Assembly (NCBI RefSeq): GCF_042653765.1
Contig: NZ_JBHSEZ010000004.1
Span: 186,001 to 250,000 of the forward strand
Length of the DNA stretch: 64,000 nt
Direction of reading: 5' to 3'
DNA from: Castellaniella denitrificans
GTDB taxonomy: Bacteria > Pseudomonadota > Gammaproteobacteria > Burkholderiales > Burkholderiaceae_B
Positions 9,458 to 18,678 of the stretch are shown piece by piece; position 1 is the first letter of the stretch; each line of letters opens with the position of its first letter. The notes below the pieces were generated by a model, which saw only the letters and a list, made by a program, of their open reading frames with translations, ran no database searches and was not told the origin of the DNA. Both the position numbers and the translations under genes were made by a program.

Positions 9458-9940
9458 ATGCCCAGCTTTGACGTTGTCTCCGAAGTCGACAAGCACGAAC
9501 TGACCAACGCCGTCGACCAGGCCAACCGCGAACTCGCCACCCGTTTCGACTTCAAGGGCACGGATGCGCGTTTCGAGCTGGAAGGCTACGTCGTCACCCA
9601 GTCGGCGCCCAGCGCCTTCCAGCTCAAGCAGATGACCGACATCCTGCGCGGACGCCTGTCGGCGCGCGGCATCGACGTGCGCTGCATGGACGAGGCCGAG
9701 CCGCTGGAAAACCTGGGCGGCGCCCGCCAGAAGATCACCATCCGCCAGGGCATCGAACAGGCCGTGGCGAAAAAGCTCATCGCCGCCGTGAAGCAGGCCA
9801 AGATCAAGGTCGAGACCCAGATCAACGGCGACAAGCTGCGCGTGTCCGGCAAGAAGCGCGACGACCTGCAGCAGGTCATCGCCCTGCTGCGCAAGACGGA
9901 CGTGGAACTGCCGCTGCAGTTCCAGAACTTCCGCGACTGA
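9458..9940 (+). CDS. YajQ-family cyclic-di-GMP-binding protein
   Basis: This 160-residue protein matches the YajQ family throughout, from MPSFDVVSEVDKHELTNA to the end PLQFQNFRD. YajQ-type proteins (for example in Xanthomonas and Pseudomonas) bind c-di-GMP and modulate transcription factors. Two c-di-GMP synthases are encoded 3-5 kb away, so the signal is made and probably sensed locally, although co-regulation is only inferred. A TACAAT hexamer at 9417-9422 and an AGGAG site before the ATG suggest its own transcript. Confidence 0.95.
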   Translation: MPSFDVVSEVDKHELTNAVDQANRELATRFDFKGTDARFELEGYVVTQSAPSAFQLKQMTDILRGRLSARGIDVRCMDEAEPLENLGGARQKITIRQGIEQAVAKKLIAAVKQAKIKVETQINGDKLRVSGKKRDDLQQVIALLRKTDVELPLQFQNFRD

Positions 9941-10005
9941 ACGAACGGCCGCGCTCCACGGCCATCCTCCGGCCATTTCCACGGCCATCCCAGGCCACCC
10001 ATGCA

Positions 10006-10069
10006 TTGTGCAATCCGCACCAATAAACCATAATATGTGCATGATGAACATTCCCGGGAGACTGCCGTG
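10006..10069 (+). promoter_or_regulatory. Promoter and possible autoregulatory operator of the Xre/RES pair
   Basis: TTGTGC (10006-10011), a 17-base spacer and CATAAT (10029-10034) form a plausible sigma70 promoter. Two TGTGCA motifs (10007-10012 and 10036-10041) bracket the -10 with centres 29 bases apart and could be the operator bound by the antitoxin. GGGAG at 10056-10060, six bases before GTG at 10067, supports that start codon. Repressor binding is inferred from the general behaviour of toxin-antitoxin operons. Confidence 0.55.
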
Positions 10070-10438
10070 ACCGCCCTGCCCAACACCGTGCCCGCACCGG
10101 ACGCCGTGCTGGCCAAGGCCGTCCTCCGGGCGGCCGAGCAGCTCGGCCTGCGCCAGGCCGGGCTGGCCGACGTCCTGGGCATGCACCGCACCGCCGTCAG
10201 CCGGATGAAGACCGCGCAATCGCTGGACCCCGCCTCCAAACAGGGCGAGCTGGCCCTGCTGCTGGTGCGCCTGGCCCGCGCCCTCTACGCGCTCACGGGC
10301 GGCGACGTCGAATGGATCCGGCATTTCATGCGCGCCCCGAACCGCGTCACGGGTGGCGTACCGGCCGAGCAGATCGCCACCATCCAGGGACTGGTGACGG
10401 TGCTGCGCTTCGTGGACGCGATGCGGGGCAAGATTTGA
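10067..10438 (+). CDS. Xre-family antitoxin (MbcA/ParS/Xre, DUF2384) of a RES module
   Basis: The product has 123 residues from the GTG at 10067. Its N-terminal Xre-like helix-turn-helix (LRQAGLADVLGMHRTAVSRM) binds DNA, and its C-terminal DUF2384-type segment ends in the usual region around residues 85-123 that plugs the toxin active site. Its TGA lies inside the TTGA that starts the RES toxin, giving tight coupling. The frame can be read from GTG at 10037, but the ribosome site favours 10067. Confidence 0.85.
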   Translation: MTALPNTVPAPDAVLAKAVLRAAEQLGLRQAGLADVLGMHRTAVSRMKTAQSLDPASKQGELALLLVRLARALYALTGGDVEWIRHFMRAPNRVTGGVPAEQIATIQGLVTVLRFVDAMRGKI

Positions 10439-11235
10439 CCGCCGCGCGCCAGGACGGCGGCGGCCCGCGGGCCGGCTCCGAAGCCGGCGGGCTGTGGCGG
10501 GAATGCGGGGGCGAACGCCGCATCGGCCCGATCCAGGGCCTGCTGCACCGCCTGGTCGAAAGCCAGGAGCACATCGCCACCCTGGGATACGTGGACACGC
10601 TGGAGGAACAGGCCGTCCTGGAAGCCCTGCTCGACGAGGCCAAGCCGTCCTGGCCCGCCGGCGGCGAATGCCTGCACTATCTGCTGCGCACGCCCTTCCG
10701 CTACCCGCCGCTGCCCTGGGGCTCGCGCTTCGGACGGCCCCACGAACCCAGCCTGCTCTACGGCGGCCGCGACCTCGGGGCGACACTGGCCGAATCCGCC
10801 TATTACCGCTTTGTGTTCTGGTTCTCCATGGACGCGCCTGCGGCCGGGGACGCCATCCAGAGCCAGCACACGCTGTTCTCCGTCGGCTACCGCACGGAAC
10901 ACGGCCTGCGGCTGCAGGATCCGCCTTTCGACGCCCATCGGGCCGCGCTGGCCGATCCCGCGCGCTACCAGGCGACCCAGTCGCTCGGGACCGCCATGCG
11001 GGAGGCGGGCGTCGAAGCCTTCGAATACCGCTCGGCGCGCGACCCCGCGCAAGGCCTGTGCGTCGGCCTGTTCACGCCGCGGGCGCTGGCCGGAAAATCC
11101 CCACGGGACATGCGTCCCTGGCTGTGCCAGCTGAGCGCCCGCGAAGTCGCGTTCAAGCCGGTCGGCGGCCGCGCCGTCCACACCTACCCGCTCGACGCGT
11201 TCCTGGTGGACGGCCGGCTGCCCATGCCCGCTTGA
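10435..11235 (+). CDS. RES-domain toxin (probable NAD+-degrading)
   Basis: RES toxins destroy NAD+ and arrest growth. This protein shows the family landmarks: LLRTPFRYPPLPWGSRFGRP followed by SLLYGGRDLGATLAESAYYRF, which supplies the conserved Arg, Tyr and Glu, and later AFEYRSARDPAQGLCVGLF. The TTG at 10435-10437 overlaps the antitoxin stop (TTGA). With that start the protein has 266 residues, at the long end for the family, with about 30 poorly conserved residues first. The frame is open further upstream, so the exact start is uncertain. Confidence 0.85.
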   Translation: MTAARQDGGGPRAGSEAGGLWRECGGERRIGPIQGLLHRLVESQEHIATLGYVDTLEEQAVLEALLDEAKPSWPAGGECLHYLLRTPFRYPPLPWGSRFGRPHEPSLLYGGRDLGATLAESAYYRFVFWFSMDAPAAGDAIQSQHTLFSVGYRTEHGLRLQDPPFDAHRAALADPARYQATQSLGTAMREAGVEAFEYRSARDPAQGLCVGLFTPRALAGKSPRDMRPWLCQLSAREVAFKPVGGRAVHTYPLDAFLVDGRLPMPA

Positions 11236-11259
11236 CGCGGGCCCGCATCGGCGGATGGC

Positions 11260-11874
11260 TTACGCGGCCAGGGCCAGGATGTCTTCCTGCGCCTGGGCCA
11301 GGCCACGCTCGCGGCTTTCGGGACCCATGTCCATGCCTTCCGCGCGCACGACGCGGATGTCGGTCACGCCCATGAAGCCGAAGATCGTCTTCAGGTAGCT
11401 TTCCTGGTGCTCCATGGCGTTGCCGGCGTCGCTGGTCGAATACACGCCGCCGCGGCTGAGCGCCAGGATCACGGTCTTGCCGCCGAGCAGGCCCACCGGG
11501 CCATTCTCGGTGTACTTGAAGGTGCGGCCCACCTGGGCCACGCGATCCAGCCAGGCCTTCAACTGGACCGGAACGGTGAAGTTGTACAGCGGCGAGCCGA
11601 TCACCACGACATCGGCCGCGATCAGCTGGGTGACCAGCGCCTCGGAAATCTCGTTCTCGCGCCGCTGGATGTCGGTCAGCGCCTCGGCCGACGGCGGCAG
11701 CCGGAAGCCCAGCGCGTCCAGCGACAGGGGCGCGGGCGCCTGCAGGGCCAGGTCCAGGTATTCCACTTCCAGGCCGGGGTTCGCGGCCTTTTGCTGCTCG
11801 ACGATCTTGCGCGTCAGGCCGCGCGTGACGGAGTTCTGGCCGGAGATGCTGGAATCGATGTGCAGCAGTTTCAT
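11260..11874 (-). CDS. azoR: FMN-dependent NADH-azoreductase
   Basis: This 204-residue flavodoxin-fold enzyme reduces azo bonds and quinones using NADH and FMN. It begins with the typical MKLLHIDSSISGQNSVTR (phosphate-binding serines) and has the FMN-contact motif GSPLYNFTVPVQLKAWLDR near residue 95 and the SRGGVYS loop. It is divergent from a LysR gene, the usual arrangement for oxidant- or quinone-inducible azoreductases, so that regulator probably controls it. Confidence 0.95.
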   Translation of the reverse strand: MKLLHIDSSISGQNSVTRGLTRKIVEQQKAANPGLEVEYLDLALQAPAPLSLDALGFRLPPSAEALTDIQRRENEISEALVTQLIAADVVVIGSPLYNFTVPVQLKAWLDRVAQVGRTFKYTENGPVGLLGGKTVILALSRGGVYSTSDAGNAMEHQESYLKTIFGFMGVTDIRVVRAEGMDMGPESRERGLAQAQEDILALAA

Positions 11875-11956
11875 GATGGGTCCCGTTCGGATGACAGAGC
11901 TGGAAGGACGCCATTTTCCATTACGCGACGATCATTGATAAGATGCCTCGAAAAGC

Positions 11957-11970
11957 ATAGATTGTTCTAT
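11957..11970. promoter_or_regulatory. Possible LysR operator between azoR and its regulator
   Basis: ATAGA (11957-11961) and TCTAT (11966-11970) form a perfect 5-bp inverted repeat with a 4-base spacer, in a locally AT-rich 114-bp divergent intergenic region. Position and symmetry suit a LysR site, but the motif is short and could arise by chance. Confidence 0.4.
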
Positions 11971-11988
11971 TTTTGAACCTAATCGACC

Positions 11989-13020
11989 ATGCACGACCTG
12001 AACGACATGCGCTATTTCGCCGAAGTCGTGGATCACGGCGGCTTCGCGGCCGCGGCCCGGTCGCTGGACCTGCCGGCCTCCCGGCTGTCCCGGCGGATCG
12101 CCCGGCTCGAGGCCGAACTGGGCGTGCGGCTCCTGCATCGCACCACCCGCAAGCTGTCCCTGACGGCGGCCGGCGAGCAATACCATCGCCATTGCGTCGC
12201 CGTGCGCGACCAGGCGGACCAGGCCCAGGCGGAACTCGCCCAGATACTGACCGAACCGCGCGGCCCCTTGCGCATCTCCTGCCCCGTGACCCTGGCCCAG
12301 GCCACCATCGGCCCCTTGATTCCCGGCTACCTGGCGCGCCATCCCAAGGTGCGTCTCGACATCCAGGTCAGCAACCGCGTCGTGGACCTGGCCGAGGAAG
12401 GCGTGGACCTCGCCCTGCGGGTCCGCCCAACCCTGGACGACAGCGGCAGCGCGATCATCAAGCAGCTCGGCCTGAGCCACGGCCTGCTCGTCGCCAGCCC
12501 GGAACTGCTGCGGCGCCACGGCCGGCCGGCGCAGCCCGCCGACCTGGAGCGCTTCGACGCGGTCGGCATGTCGGCGTCGGGCGGCAAGGTGCGCCTGCGG
12601 CTGCTCGGCCCCCAGGGCGCGCGGCACGAGGCCGCCTGCCGCCCCGCCTGCGTCGCGGACGACCTGATGACGCTGCGCTTCGCCATCCTGGGCGGCGTCG
12701 GCGTCGGCATGCTGCCCGACTACATGTGCCACGAGGACATCGCCCAGGGGCGGCTCGAGCGCATCCTGCCCGACTGGTCCCTGGTGTCCGGGATCGTGCA
12801 CGCCGCCTACCTGTCGCGGCGCGGCATGTCGCCGGCGCTGCGCTCCTTCCTGGATTACCTGGGCGAAAAGCTGGCGCAGGATCCGAACGGCGACCTAGTG
12901 GGGGTTTCGCCGCTGAACGGCGCGGGCGGGGCGGCCGGAGCGGCGCCTACGCGGCCCGCAGCGCCCCCATCTCCAGCACCCGCGCACCCAGGTCGCGCCA
13001 GCGGTCGGGGTGGCAGGTGA
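11989..13020 (+). CDS. LysR-family transcriptional regulator (azoR-adjacent)
   Basis: This 343-residue LysR protein has a winged HTH at residues 3-62 (GGFAAAARSLDLPASRLSRR) and a substrate-binding effector domain to about 300, of the subgroup starting LNDMRYFAEVVDHGGF. It probably regulates the divergent azoreductase gene. The last 25 or so residues (rich in Ala, Pro and Gly) are encoded where the frame runs into the 3' end of the convergent ATPase gene, a 74-nt overlap, and are probably not functional. Confidence 0.9.
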   Translation: MHDLNDMRYFAEVVDHGGFAAAARSLDLPASRLSRRIARLEAELGVRLLHRTTRKLSLTAAGEQYHRHCVAVRDQADQAQAELAQILTEPRGPLRISCPVTLAQATIGPLIPGYLARHPKVRLDIQVSNRVVDLAEEGVDLALRVRPTLDDSGSAIIKQLGLSHGLLVASPELLRRHGRPAQPADLERFDAVGMSASGGKVRLRLLGPQGARHEAACRPACVADDLMTLRFAILGGVGVGMLPDYMCHEDIAQGRLERILPDWSLVSGIVHAAYLSRRGMSPALRSFLDYLGEKLAQDPNGDLVGVSPLNGAGGAAGAAPTRPAAPPSPAPAHPGRASGRGGR

Positions 13021-15633
13021 ACAGCAGAATCTGGTGGCGCTGCGCGGCGTCGAACAGGACGCGCTTCATGCCGTCCAGGCGTGCGTGGTCACTGTGCACC
13101 AGCGCGTCATCCAGGATGATCAGCGTAGGCCGCCCCGCCTCGCGCAGCAGGTCGGCATAGGCCAGGCGGCTGATCAGCCCCATCTGCTCGCGCGCGCCGA
13201 AGCTCAGGGCGTCCACGTCCTCGTGGGATTGCCCGCCCGCGCCCGGACGGACCAGCCGTTCCGGCAACAGGTCCTCGTCCACGTCGAGCCGCGCCTGCGG
13301 AAACAGCAACTGCAGGTAATGGTTCAGGTGGCGCTGCAAGGGCGCCTGGATGCGGCGCGTCAGTGCCTGGCGGCCGGCCCGCAACAGATCCAGCAGCAGG
13401 TCCAGGGCCTCGGCCCGGCGCTTCAGTTCGTCGCGGCGGCGGCCGATAAATTCCGCTTCCCGGGCCAGGTCGGCGCGCTGCTCTTCCAGCCCGTGGGCGC
13501 CCAGGGCTTCGAGCCCGCTCTGCACCCGGATGGCTTCCTCGCGGCGCTCGTTGGCCGCCTGCTCCATCTGGATGGCGGCGCGTGCGAAGCGCTGCGCGTC
13601 CTGCCGCAGGAGGTCCGGACGGGCCTCGGCGATCCGACGATCCAGCGCATCCAGCGTGTGCCGCAACGCCGTTTCCCGGGCCTGTAGATCGAGCAGCCGG
13701 GCGGCCAGCTCCTGCGCCTGCCGCTGCCGGTCCGGCGCCTGGATCGCATCCTGCAGGCGCTGCCATTCGGCCCGGGCCGTGCGGCCGGCCTGCTCCGCCA
13801 GGACGAGCGCCTGGGCCTGCCGCGCGGCCCGCCGCTCCACGGCCTGCAGGCTTTCCCGCGCGGATTCCAGGTCACGCTCCGCCGCGGCCTCGTCCAGGAT
13901 GCCGATATCGGGATCCTGCGTCCCGGCCGGGTCCGGCGGCAGGGCCGCCAACGCCCCGGACACCGCCTGGCGCTTCTGTTCGGCCAGGGCCAGGCGATTC
14001 GCCAGCGCATCCACCCCCTGCGGCGCCAGGCCGCCCAGGCGGGACTCGTGCAGATCGATCTCCCGCTGCAGGGTCCGCGCCTGCTCGGCCAGGTCCTCGG
14101 CCTGCCGCAGATCCGCCGCGCCCAGGCCGGCCAGCAAGGCCTCGATCCGGCCGAGGTTTTCCTGACGGCGACGCGCCAGATCGGCCACGTCCTCGCCTCC
14201 GGGCCGGATATGCAGCCGGCCGACCCCCGGCACGTCCAGCTCGATGGATTCCAGCAGCAGGCGCTCGCCCCGGCCGGACAGGGTCTCGTCGCCCGCGCGG
14301 ATCCGCTGCCGCGGCAGCAGATCGTAGGCCAGGCGGGTGGCGACGGACTGGCGCACCGCATCGAGTTCCGCCAGCGTCCGGTCCAGGGACCGCAACTGCT
14401 TCAGCGCGTCTTCGTCCAGCCGGATGCCCAGGCGCCGTTCACGCAGGACCTGCACATCCGCCTGCAAGGTCCGCGCCTGCTCCAGGTCGGCCACCAGCCG
14501 CGCCTGCTCGGACGCCAGCCGATCCAGATCGCCCGCCAGGACGGCCCGCTTGGCCTGCCCCCGCGCGGCCGACAGGCGCGCCTCGGCCTTCCGGTAGGCC
14601 TCGCCCGCTCGCGCCACCTGCCCGTCGATCCGGGGCTGGTCCGCCCGCAGTTCGGCCAGGCGCTGCCCGGCTTGCCTCAATTCTTCGGCGCGCTGTTCCA
14701 GTTCCTGCTGCTGGCGTCCGTGCATCGCTTGCTGCTCGCGCGCATGCCGCAGGCTGGTGGCGCAGTGTTCCAGGGCCTGCGCCTGGCGTTCCCGGTCCTG
14801 GCGCCAGCCCTCGACCTCGGCCAGCCGCGCCTCGGCCTCGGCGGNNNNNNNNNNNNNNNNNNNNNNNNNNNNNNNNNNNNNNNNNNNNNNNNNNNNNNNN
14901 NNNNNNNNNNNNNNNNNNNNNNNNNNNNNNNNNNNNNNNNNNNNNNNNNNNNNNNNNNNNNNNNNNNNNNNNNNCGGTCGAGCACCTCCAGGCGCGTCCG
15001 GGCGTCCTCGTGCTGCCTCAGGATCTCGGCGTATTCTCCGGTGGGGCGCCCCGTGGACGTCAGCAGCTTCGCCCGCTCGGCCTCGACCCGGGCGATCAGC
15101 GCGTCCCCCGCGCTGCTGGCGATGTCCCCCAGGCCCTCGCCCAGGGCGGATTTCAGGTAGTTGCCCGCATGGGCCACCGGACCGCGCAGTTCCTGTCCCT
15201 CGCCCTGCTCGATCCACAGCAGGCCGGGCACGCCCCAGTGCTGGGCCTTGCTGGCGCCCTTGCCGGGGAACTGGTAGCCCAGCAGCTCCGCCAGTTTCTC
15301 CTCGGCCTCGTCGCCATTGAAACGCCGGGCACCGACCTCCAGGTCGCAGCGTTTCTGCTTCAGGAAGCGCTTGCTGAGTTTCCAGCGTTCGCCCTGCCAC
15401 TCGAATTCCAGCTCCACGCTGGGCGCGGCGGAGGTATCTCCCCAGGGCTGCAGGTCTTCCGCGCCGCTGGACTTGAAGCGCTCGAAGAACGCCGCCCGGA
15501 TCGCCCGCACCAGCGTGCTCTTGCCGGATTCGTTGGGTCCGGAGAACAGATTCAGTCCGGGCTCCAGACCGCCGACTTCCACCGGATCTCGGAATTGCCG
15601 CAATTGCTCGACACGCAGGCGCAGCAGCTTCAT
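12947..15633 (-). CDS. YhaN/SbcC-like AAA ATPase (interrupted by an assembly gap)
   Basis: The N-terminal half (from the ATG at 15631-15633) has the Walker A motif GPNESGKSTLVRAIR near residue 32 and a GLNLFSGPNE lead-in typical of YhaN/SbcC/Rad50 ATPases. The C-terminal half has long Arg/Glu/Gln-rich coiled coils and ends in a Walker B/D-loop segment LIILDDALVHSDHARL. The 130 N (14845-14974) lie in the coiled coil. The two halves are in different frames across the gap, so the N count is not the true size. The gene overlaps its nuclease partner by ATGA. Together they likely process DNA ends. Confidence 0.88.
14845..14974. other. Assembly gap (130 N)
   Basis: All 130 bases are N. The reading frame of the ATPase before and after the run differs, so the true missing length is not 130 plus a multiple of three. 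No biological feature can be assigned here. Confidence 0.99.
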
Positions 15634-16760
15634 GCGCCCGCTCCCGTCGGATGCTCTCCCAGGAGCCCGGCCAGGATCGCCAGCGCCTCGCGCGCCGTAT
15701 CCGCCGGCTCGCCCGCGGCCGCGTCCTGCCGCTGGCGCAGCTGCGCGATCGCGTCGCCCACGTAGCCGTCGGCCCGCAGGGCGGCCATGTCCTCGTCGGT
15801 GGGCTCCAGCCGCAGAGCCGACCGATGGACCTGCAGGCTGCGGCAGCGCCCCTGGGCCACGGACAGCGCCTGGTCCAGGCGCCGCGCGTCCGCCAGGTCG
15901 ATGGCCCCGGCCAGCGTCAGGTCCAGCACGGTTTCGGGCGGCAGGCCGTCCAGGCGCTCGATGAGCAGGTCCAGGTCGGACGCGACCGACAGGGTCTCGT
16001 CCCAGGCCAGCCAGCGGTACTGGCCGACCTCCAGGGGCTCCACCACCGGCGCCCGGCCGGGCCCCGGCACGTCCACCCGCGCGACCCGGCCCGAGCCATT
16101 GTCGCGGAAGCGTTCCGGCTCCGGCGTGCCGCTGTACACAGTGCGCTCGTCGACCTGCTTGAAGCCGTGCCAGTCGCCCAGCGCCAGATAGTCCAGCCGC
16201 GCGCGCCGCGCCCGGTCGGCGGCGATCGGATTGGGAGAATCGATGTCCTCGGCCAGGATGCCCTGGACGCTGCCGTGCGCCAGGCCGATGCGCGCCAGAC
16301 CTTCGGCCGTCTCCGCCGCGTCGAACCATTCCGTCAGATCGCCGTGCGTCTGCCGCTGGGTCAGGGGCGCCGCCAGCACCGCGAACCCCAGTTCGGGGAA
16401 CGCGCGCACGCCCGGCTCCAGCAGCAGGTGCGCGCCAGGCGGCACCGCGCCCAGCCGCTGCGCGCGGGTCCAGACGCTTTCCGCCAGGGCGGCGTCGTGA
16501 TTGCCCGGGATCAGGATCCAGGGGCCCTCGTAGCCCCGCAGCGCATTGAACAGGCGCCGGATGGTGCGGTCCGACACCGCCTGGGCGTCGAACACGTCGC
16601 CCGCCACCAGGACGGCGTCGACGCGCTCCCGCGCCGCCAGCGCGGCGATGCGTTCGATCGCGGCGTAGCGGGCCTCGGCCAGGACGGCGGCGTCCTCGGG
16701 GGCGAAGCGGCCGTACTGGCGGCCGATCTGCCAATCAGCGGTGTGCAGGAATCTGGGCAT
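15630..16760 (-). CDS. SbcD/YhaO-like DNA repair metallophosphoesterase
   Basis: This 376-residue protein has the Mre11/SbcD nuclease motifs in order: HTADWQIG (metal ligands D and H) near residue 6, GDVFDAQ near 53, GNHD near 87, the loop LAHGS, and GDWHGF. These ligate the two metals of the nuclease. Its stop overlaps the start of the ATPase gene (ATGA), the usual SbcD-SbcC or YhaO-YhaN order. The pair probably acts on hairpin or blocked DNA ends. Confidence 0.92.
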   Translation of the reverse strand: MPRFLHTADWQIGRQYGRFAPEDAAVLAEARYAAIERIAALAARERVDAVLVAGDVFDAQAVSDRTIRRLFNALRGYEGPWILIPGNHDAALAESVWTRAQRLGAVPPGAHLLLEPGVRAFPELGFAVLAAPLTQRQTHGDLTEWFDAAETAEGLARIGLAHGSVQGILAEDIDSPNPIAADRARRARLDYLALGDWHGFKQVDERTVYSGTPEPERFRDNGSGRVARVDVPGPGRAPVVEPLEVGQYRWLAWDETLSVASDLDLLIERLDGLPPETVLDLTLAGAIDLADARRLDQALSVAQGRCRSLQVHRSALRLEPTDEDMAALRADGYVGDAIAQLRQRQDAAAGEPADTAREALAILAGLLGEHPTGAGA

Positions 16761-16867
16761 GGCCGGGATATTGACACCGACCCCGGCCCCGAGTCAAAGC
16801 GCGGGCGCCCCGCGCGTGGCCGGATTGTCCGGGTCGCGCGCGCCCATGCGGCCACCCGGCCCGGTGC

Positions 16868-17293
16868 CTACTTGGCGAACAGCTGGCCGAGATCCTTGAA
16901 CGCCTTGAATTCCAGCGCATTGCCACAGGGATCGAGCAGGAACATGGTGGCCTGCTCGCCCACCTGGCCCTTGAAGCGGACGTAGGGCTCGATGACGAAC
17001 TTCGTGCCGAAGGACTTCAGGCGCTCCGCCAGGGCTTCCCACTGGTCCCATTCCAGGACGACGCCAAAGTGCGGCACCGGCACGTCGTGCCCGTCCACCG
17101 GATTGGTGTGGGCGCTTTCCTGGGACGCCGTCCGGGGATGCTCGTGGATCACCAACTGGTGGCCGTAGAAGTTGAAGTCCACCCACTGCGCGCTGGAGCG
17201 GCCTTCCTCCAGGCCGAAGACCTCGCCGTAGAAGCAGCGGGCGGCGGACAGGTCGTACACGGGGATGGCCAGGTGGAAAGGGGACAGGCTCAT
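16868..17293 (-). CDS. VOC-superfamily (glyoxalase-like) protein
   Basis: The 141-residue product has two βαβββ modules typical of the vicinal oxygen chelate fold. Likely metal ligands are His in FHLAIPVYD, His in PHFGVVLEW and Glu in NALEFKAF. The ATG at 17291-17293 starts right at the domain, and in-frame codons upstream lack a ribosome site. The role could be isomerase, dioxygenase or resistance protein, and nothing in the neighbours fixes it. Confidence 0.85.
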   Translation of the reverse strand: MSLSPFHLAIPVYDLSAARCFYGEVFGLEEGRSSAQWVDFNFYGHQLVIHEHPRTASQESAHTNPVDGHDVPVPHFGVVLEWDQWEALAERLKSFGTKFVIEPYVRFKGQVGEQATMFLLDPCGNALEFKAFKDLGQLFAK

Positions 17294-17544
17294 GGAGGGC
17301 TCCAGGGAACGAAGAGGTTGCTTGGTCTGAATGATTGCGGTTTCAACGATTGTAGAAGCGGATCCGGGAATGCACCATCCAGGCGCCATCGAGAAACGCC
17401 ATCCAGGCCGGATGCCGTGGCGCATCCGCGATGGCCGGCGGCGACGGCCGATGGTTTATGATTCCAGCTTCGCACCGCCCCGACCCTCCCCATGATCCGC
17501 CTTTCCGCATCGCCCGTCCGCCCTCTTCCCACGCGGAGGCCGCG

Positions 17545-18615
17545 TTGAGCCCGTCCCGTCCCGCCCGCCACCCCGCCTGGGGCATCGCCCTGGTGGCGCT
17601 GATCGCCCTGGCCGGCCTGTTCTACGTGAAATGGTCGCCGTACTACGACCGCGCCTTCACGGCCGCCCAGACGCACTCCATCGGCGCATCCATCCTGACG
17701 GGCGGCCAGGACGCCCCGCCCGCGCCTTCCCTGCACGCCGCGCTCGACTACGCGAAGGCCTACGGCCTGGCCATCTGGAAGGCCCTGCTGCTGGGACTGC
17801 TGCTGGGGTCCGCCATCCAGACCCTGCTGCCGCCGCGTTGGATCGAGCGCTGGCTGGGCCGTCCGGACGCCGGCGGCGTGGTGACGGGCGGCCTGCTGTC
17901 CATCCCCAGCATGATGTGCACCTGCTGCGCCGCCCCCGTGATCGCCGGACTGCGCCACTGCCGCGCCGCGCCGGGCAACACGGCCGCCTACTGGCTGGGC
18001 AACACCATGCTCAACCCGGCCACCCTGGTCTTCATGGGCTTCGTCCTGGGCTGGCACTGGGCCGGCCTGCGCCTCGCGCTGGGGCTGGCGATGGTGCTGG
18101 GCCTGGGCTGGGCGCTGAACCGCATGAGCCGGGCGGACTGCGCGCCAGTCGACGATTCCGCGCCGGCCGCTTTCGACACCGACCCCGCGTATTTCCAGCC
18201 AGGCCAGGTGCTGCGGCGCTGGGCCCGGGCTTTCGCCGGCATGGCGCTGCGGCTGCTGCCCGAATACCTGGTCCTGGTGCTGCTGCTGGGCGCCGCCCGC
18301 GCCTGGCTGTTCCCCGTGCTGGACTTCAGCATCGACAACGGCCTGCTGTGGATCGTGGGCGCCGCGCTGGTCGGCACTCTGTTCGTCATCCCGACCGCGG
18401 GCGAAGTCCCCATCGTCCAGGCCCTGCTGGCGCTGGGCGTTGGGGTGGGGCCGGCGGCCGCGCTGCTGGTGACCCTGCCGCCGGTCAGCCTGCCGTCCCT
18501 GGCCATGGTCAGCCGCTCGTTCCGGCGGTCCGAGCTGGCCGTCCTGGCGCTGGGCGTGGTCGCCCTGGGCGTGATCGGCGGCGGACTGGCGATCGCGCTG
18601 GGATTCGGCGGATAA
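17545..18615 (+). CDS. Permease of the DUF318/ArsP-like family (CTCC motif)
   Basis: This integral membrane protein has about eight helices and the family motif MMCTCCAAPVIAG (near residue 120), where the cysteines may bind metal or arsenical. It is related to YraQ/ArsP permeases. I choose the TTG at 17545 because a perfect GGAGG lies five bases upstream and the first helix follows shortly, giving 356 residues. An ATG at 17458 would add 29 hydrophilic residues. Substrate unknown; organo-arsenical or metal export is possible. Confidence 0.8.
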   Translation: MSPSRPARHPAWGIALVALIALAGLFYVKWSPYYDRAFTAAQTHSIGASILTGGQDAPPAPSLHAALDYAKAYGLAIWKALLLGLLLGSAIQTLLPPRWIERWLGRPDAGGVVTGGLLSIPSMMCTCCAAPVIAGLRHCRAAPGNTAAYWLGNTMLNPATLVFMGFVLGWHWAGLRLALGLAMVLGLGWALNRMSRADCAPVDDSAPAAFDTDPAYFQPGQVLRRWARAFAGMALRLLPEYLVLVLLLGAARAWLFPVLDFSIDNGLLWIVGAALVGTLFVIPTAGEVPIVQALLALGVGVGPAAALLVTLPPVSLPSLAMVSRSFRRSELAVLALGVVALGVIGGGLAIALGFGG

Positions 18616-18678
18616 GGCCTGCCGGGTGCATGCCCGCGGACGCCGCGGGCACGGCAACGGCAGCAGTGCTCCCCGCCG

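Noticed and set aside
9951..9999. Imperfect tandem repeats of CCACGGCCAT after yajQ
   Set aside because: Few, short and degenerate units; likely compositional. No CRISPR-like spacing or other array was found anywhere in the window.
12947..15765. Translating through the N run to claim one contiguous protein
   Set aside because: The frames on either side differ, so the ATPase must be described as gapped rather than joined.
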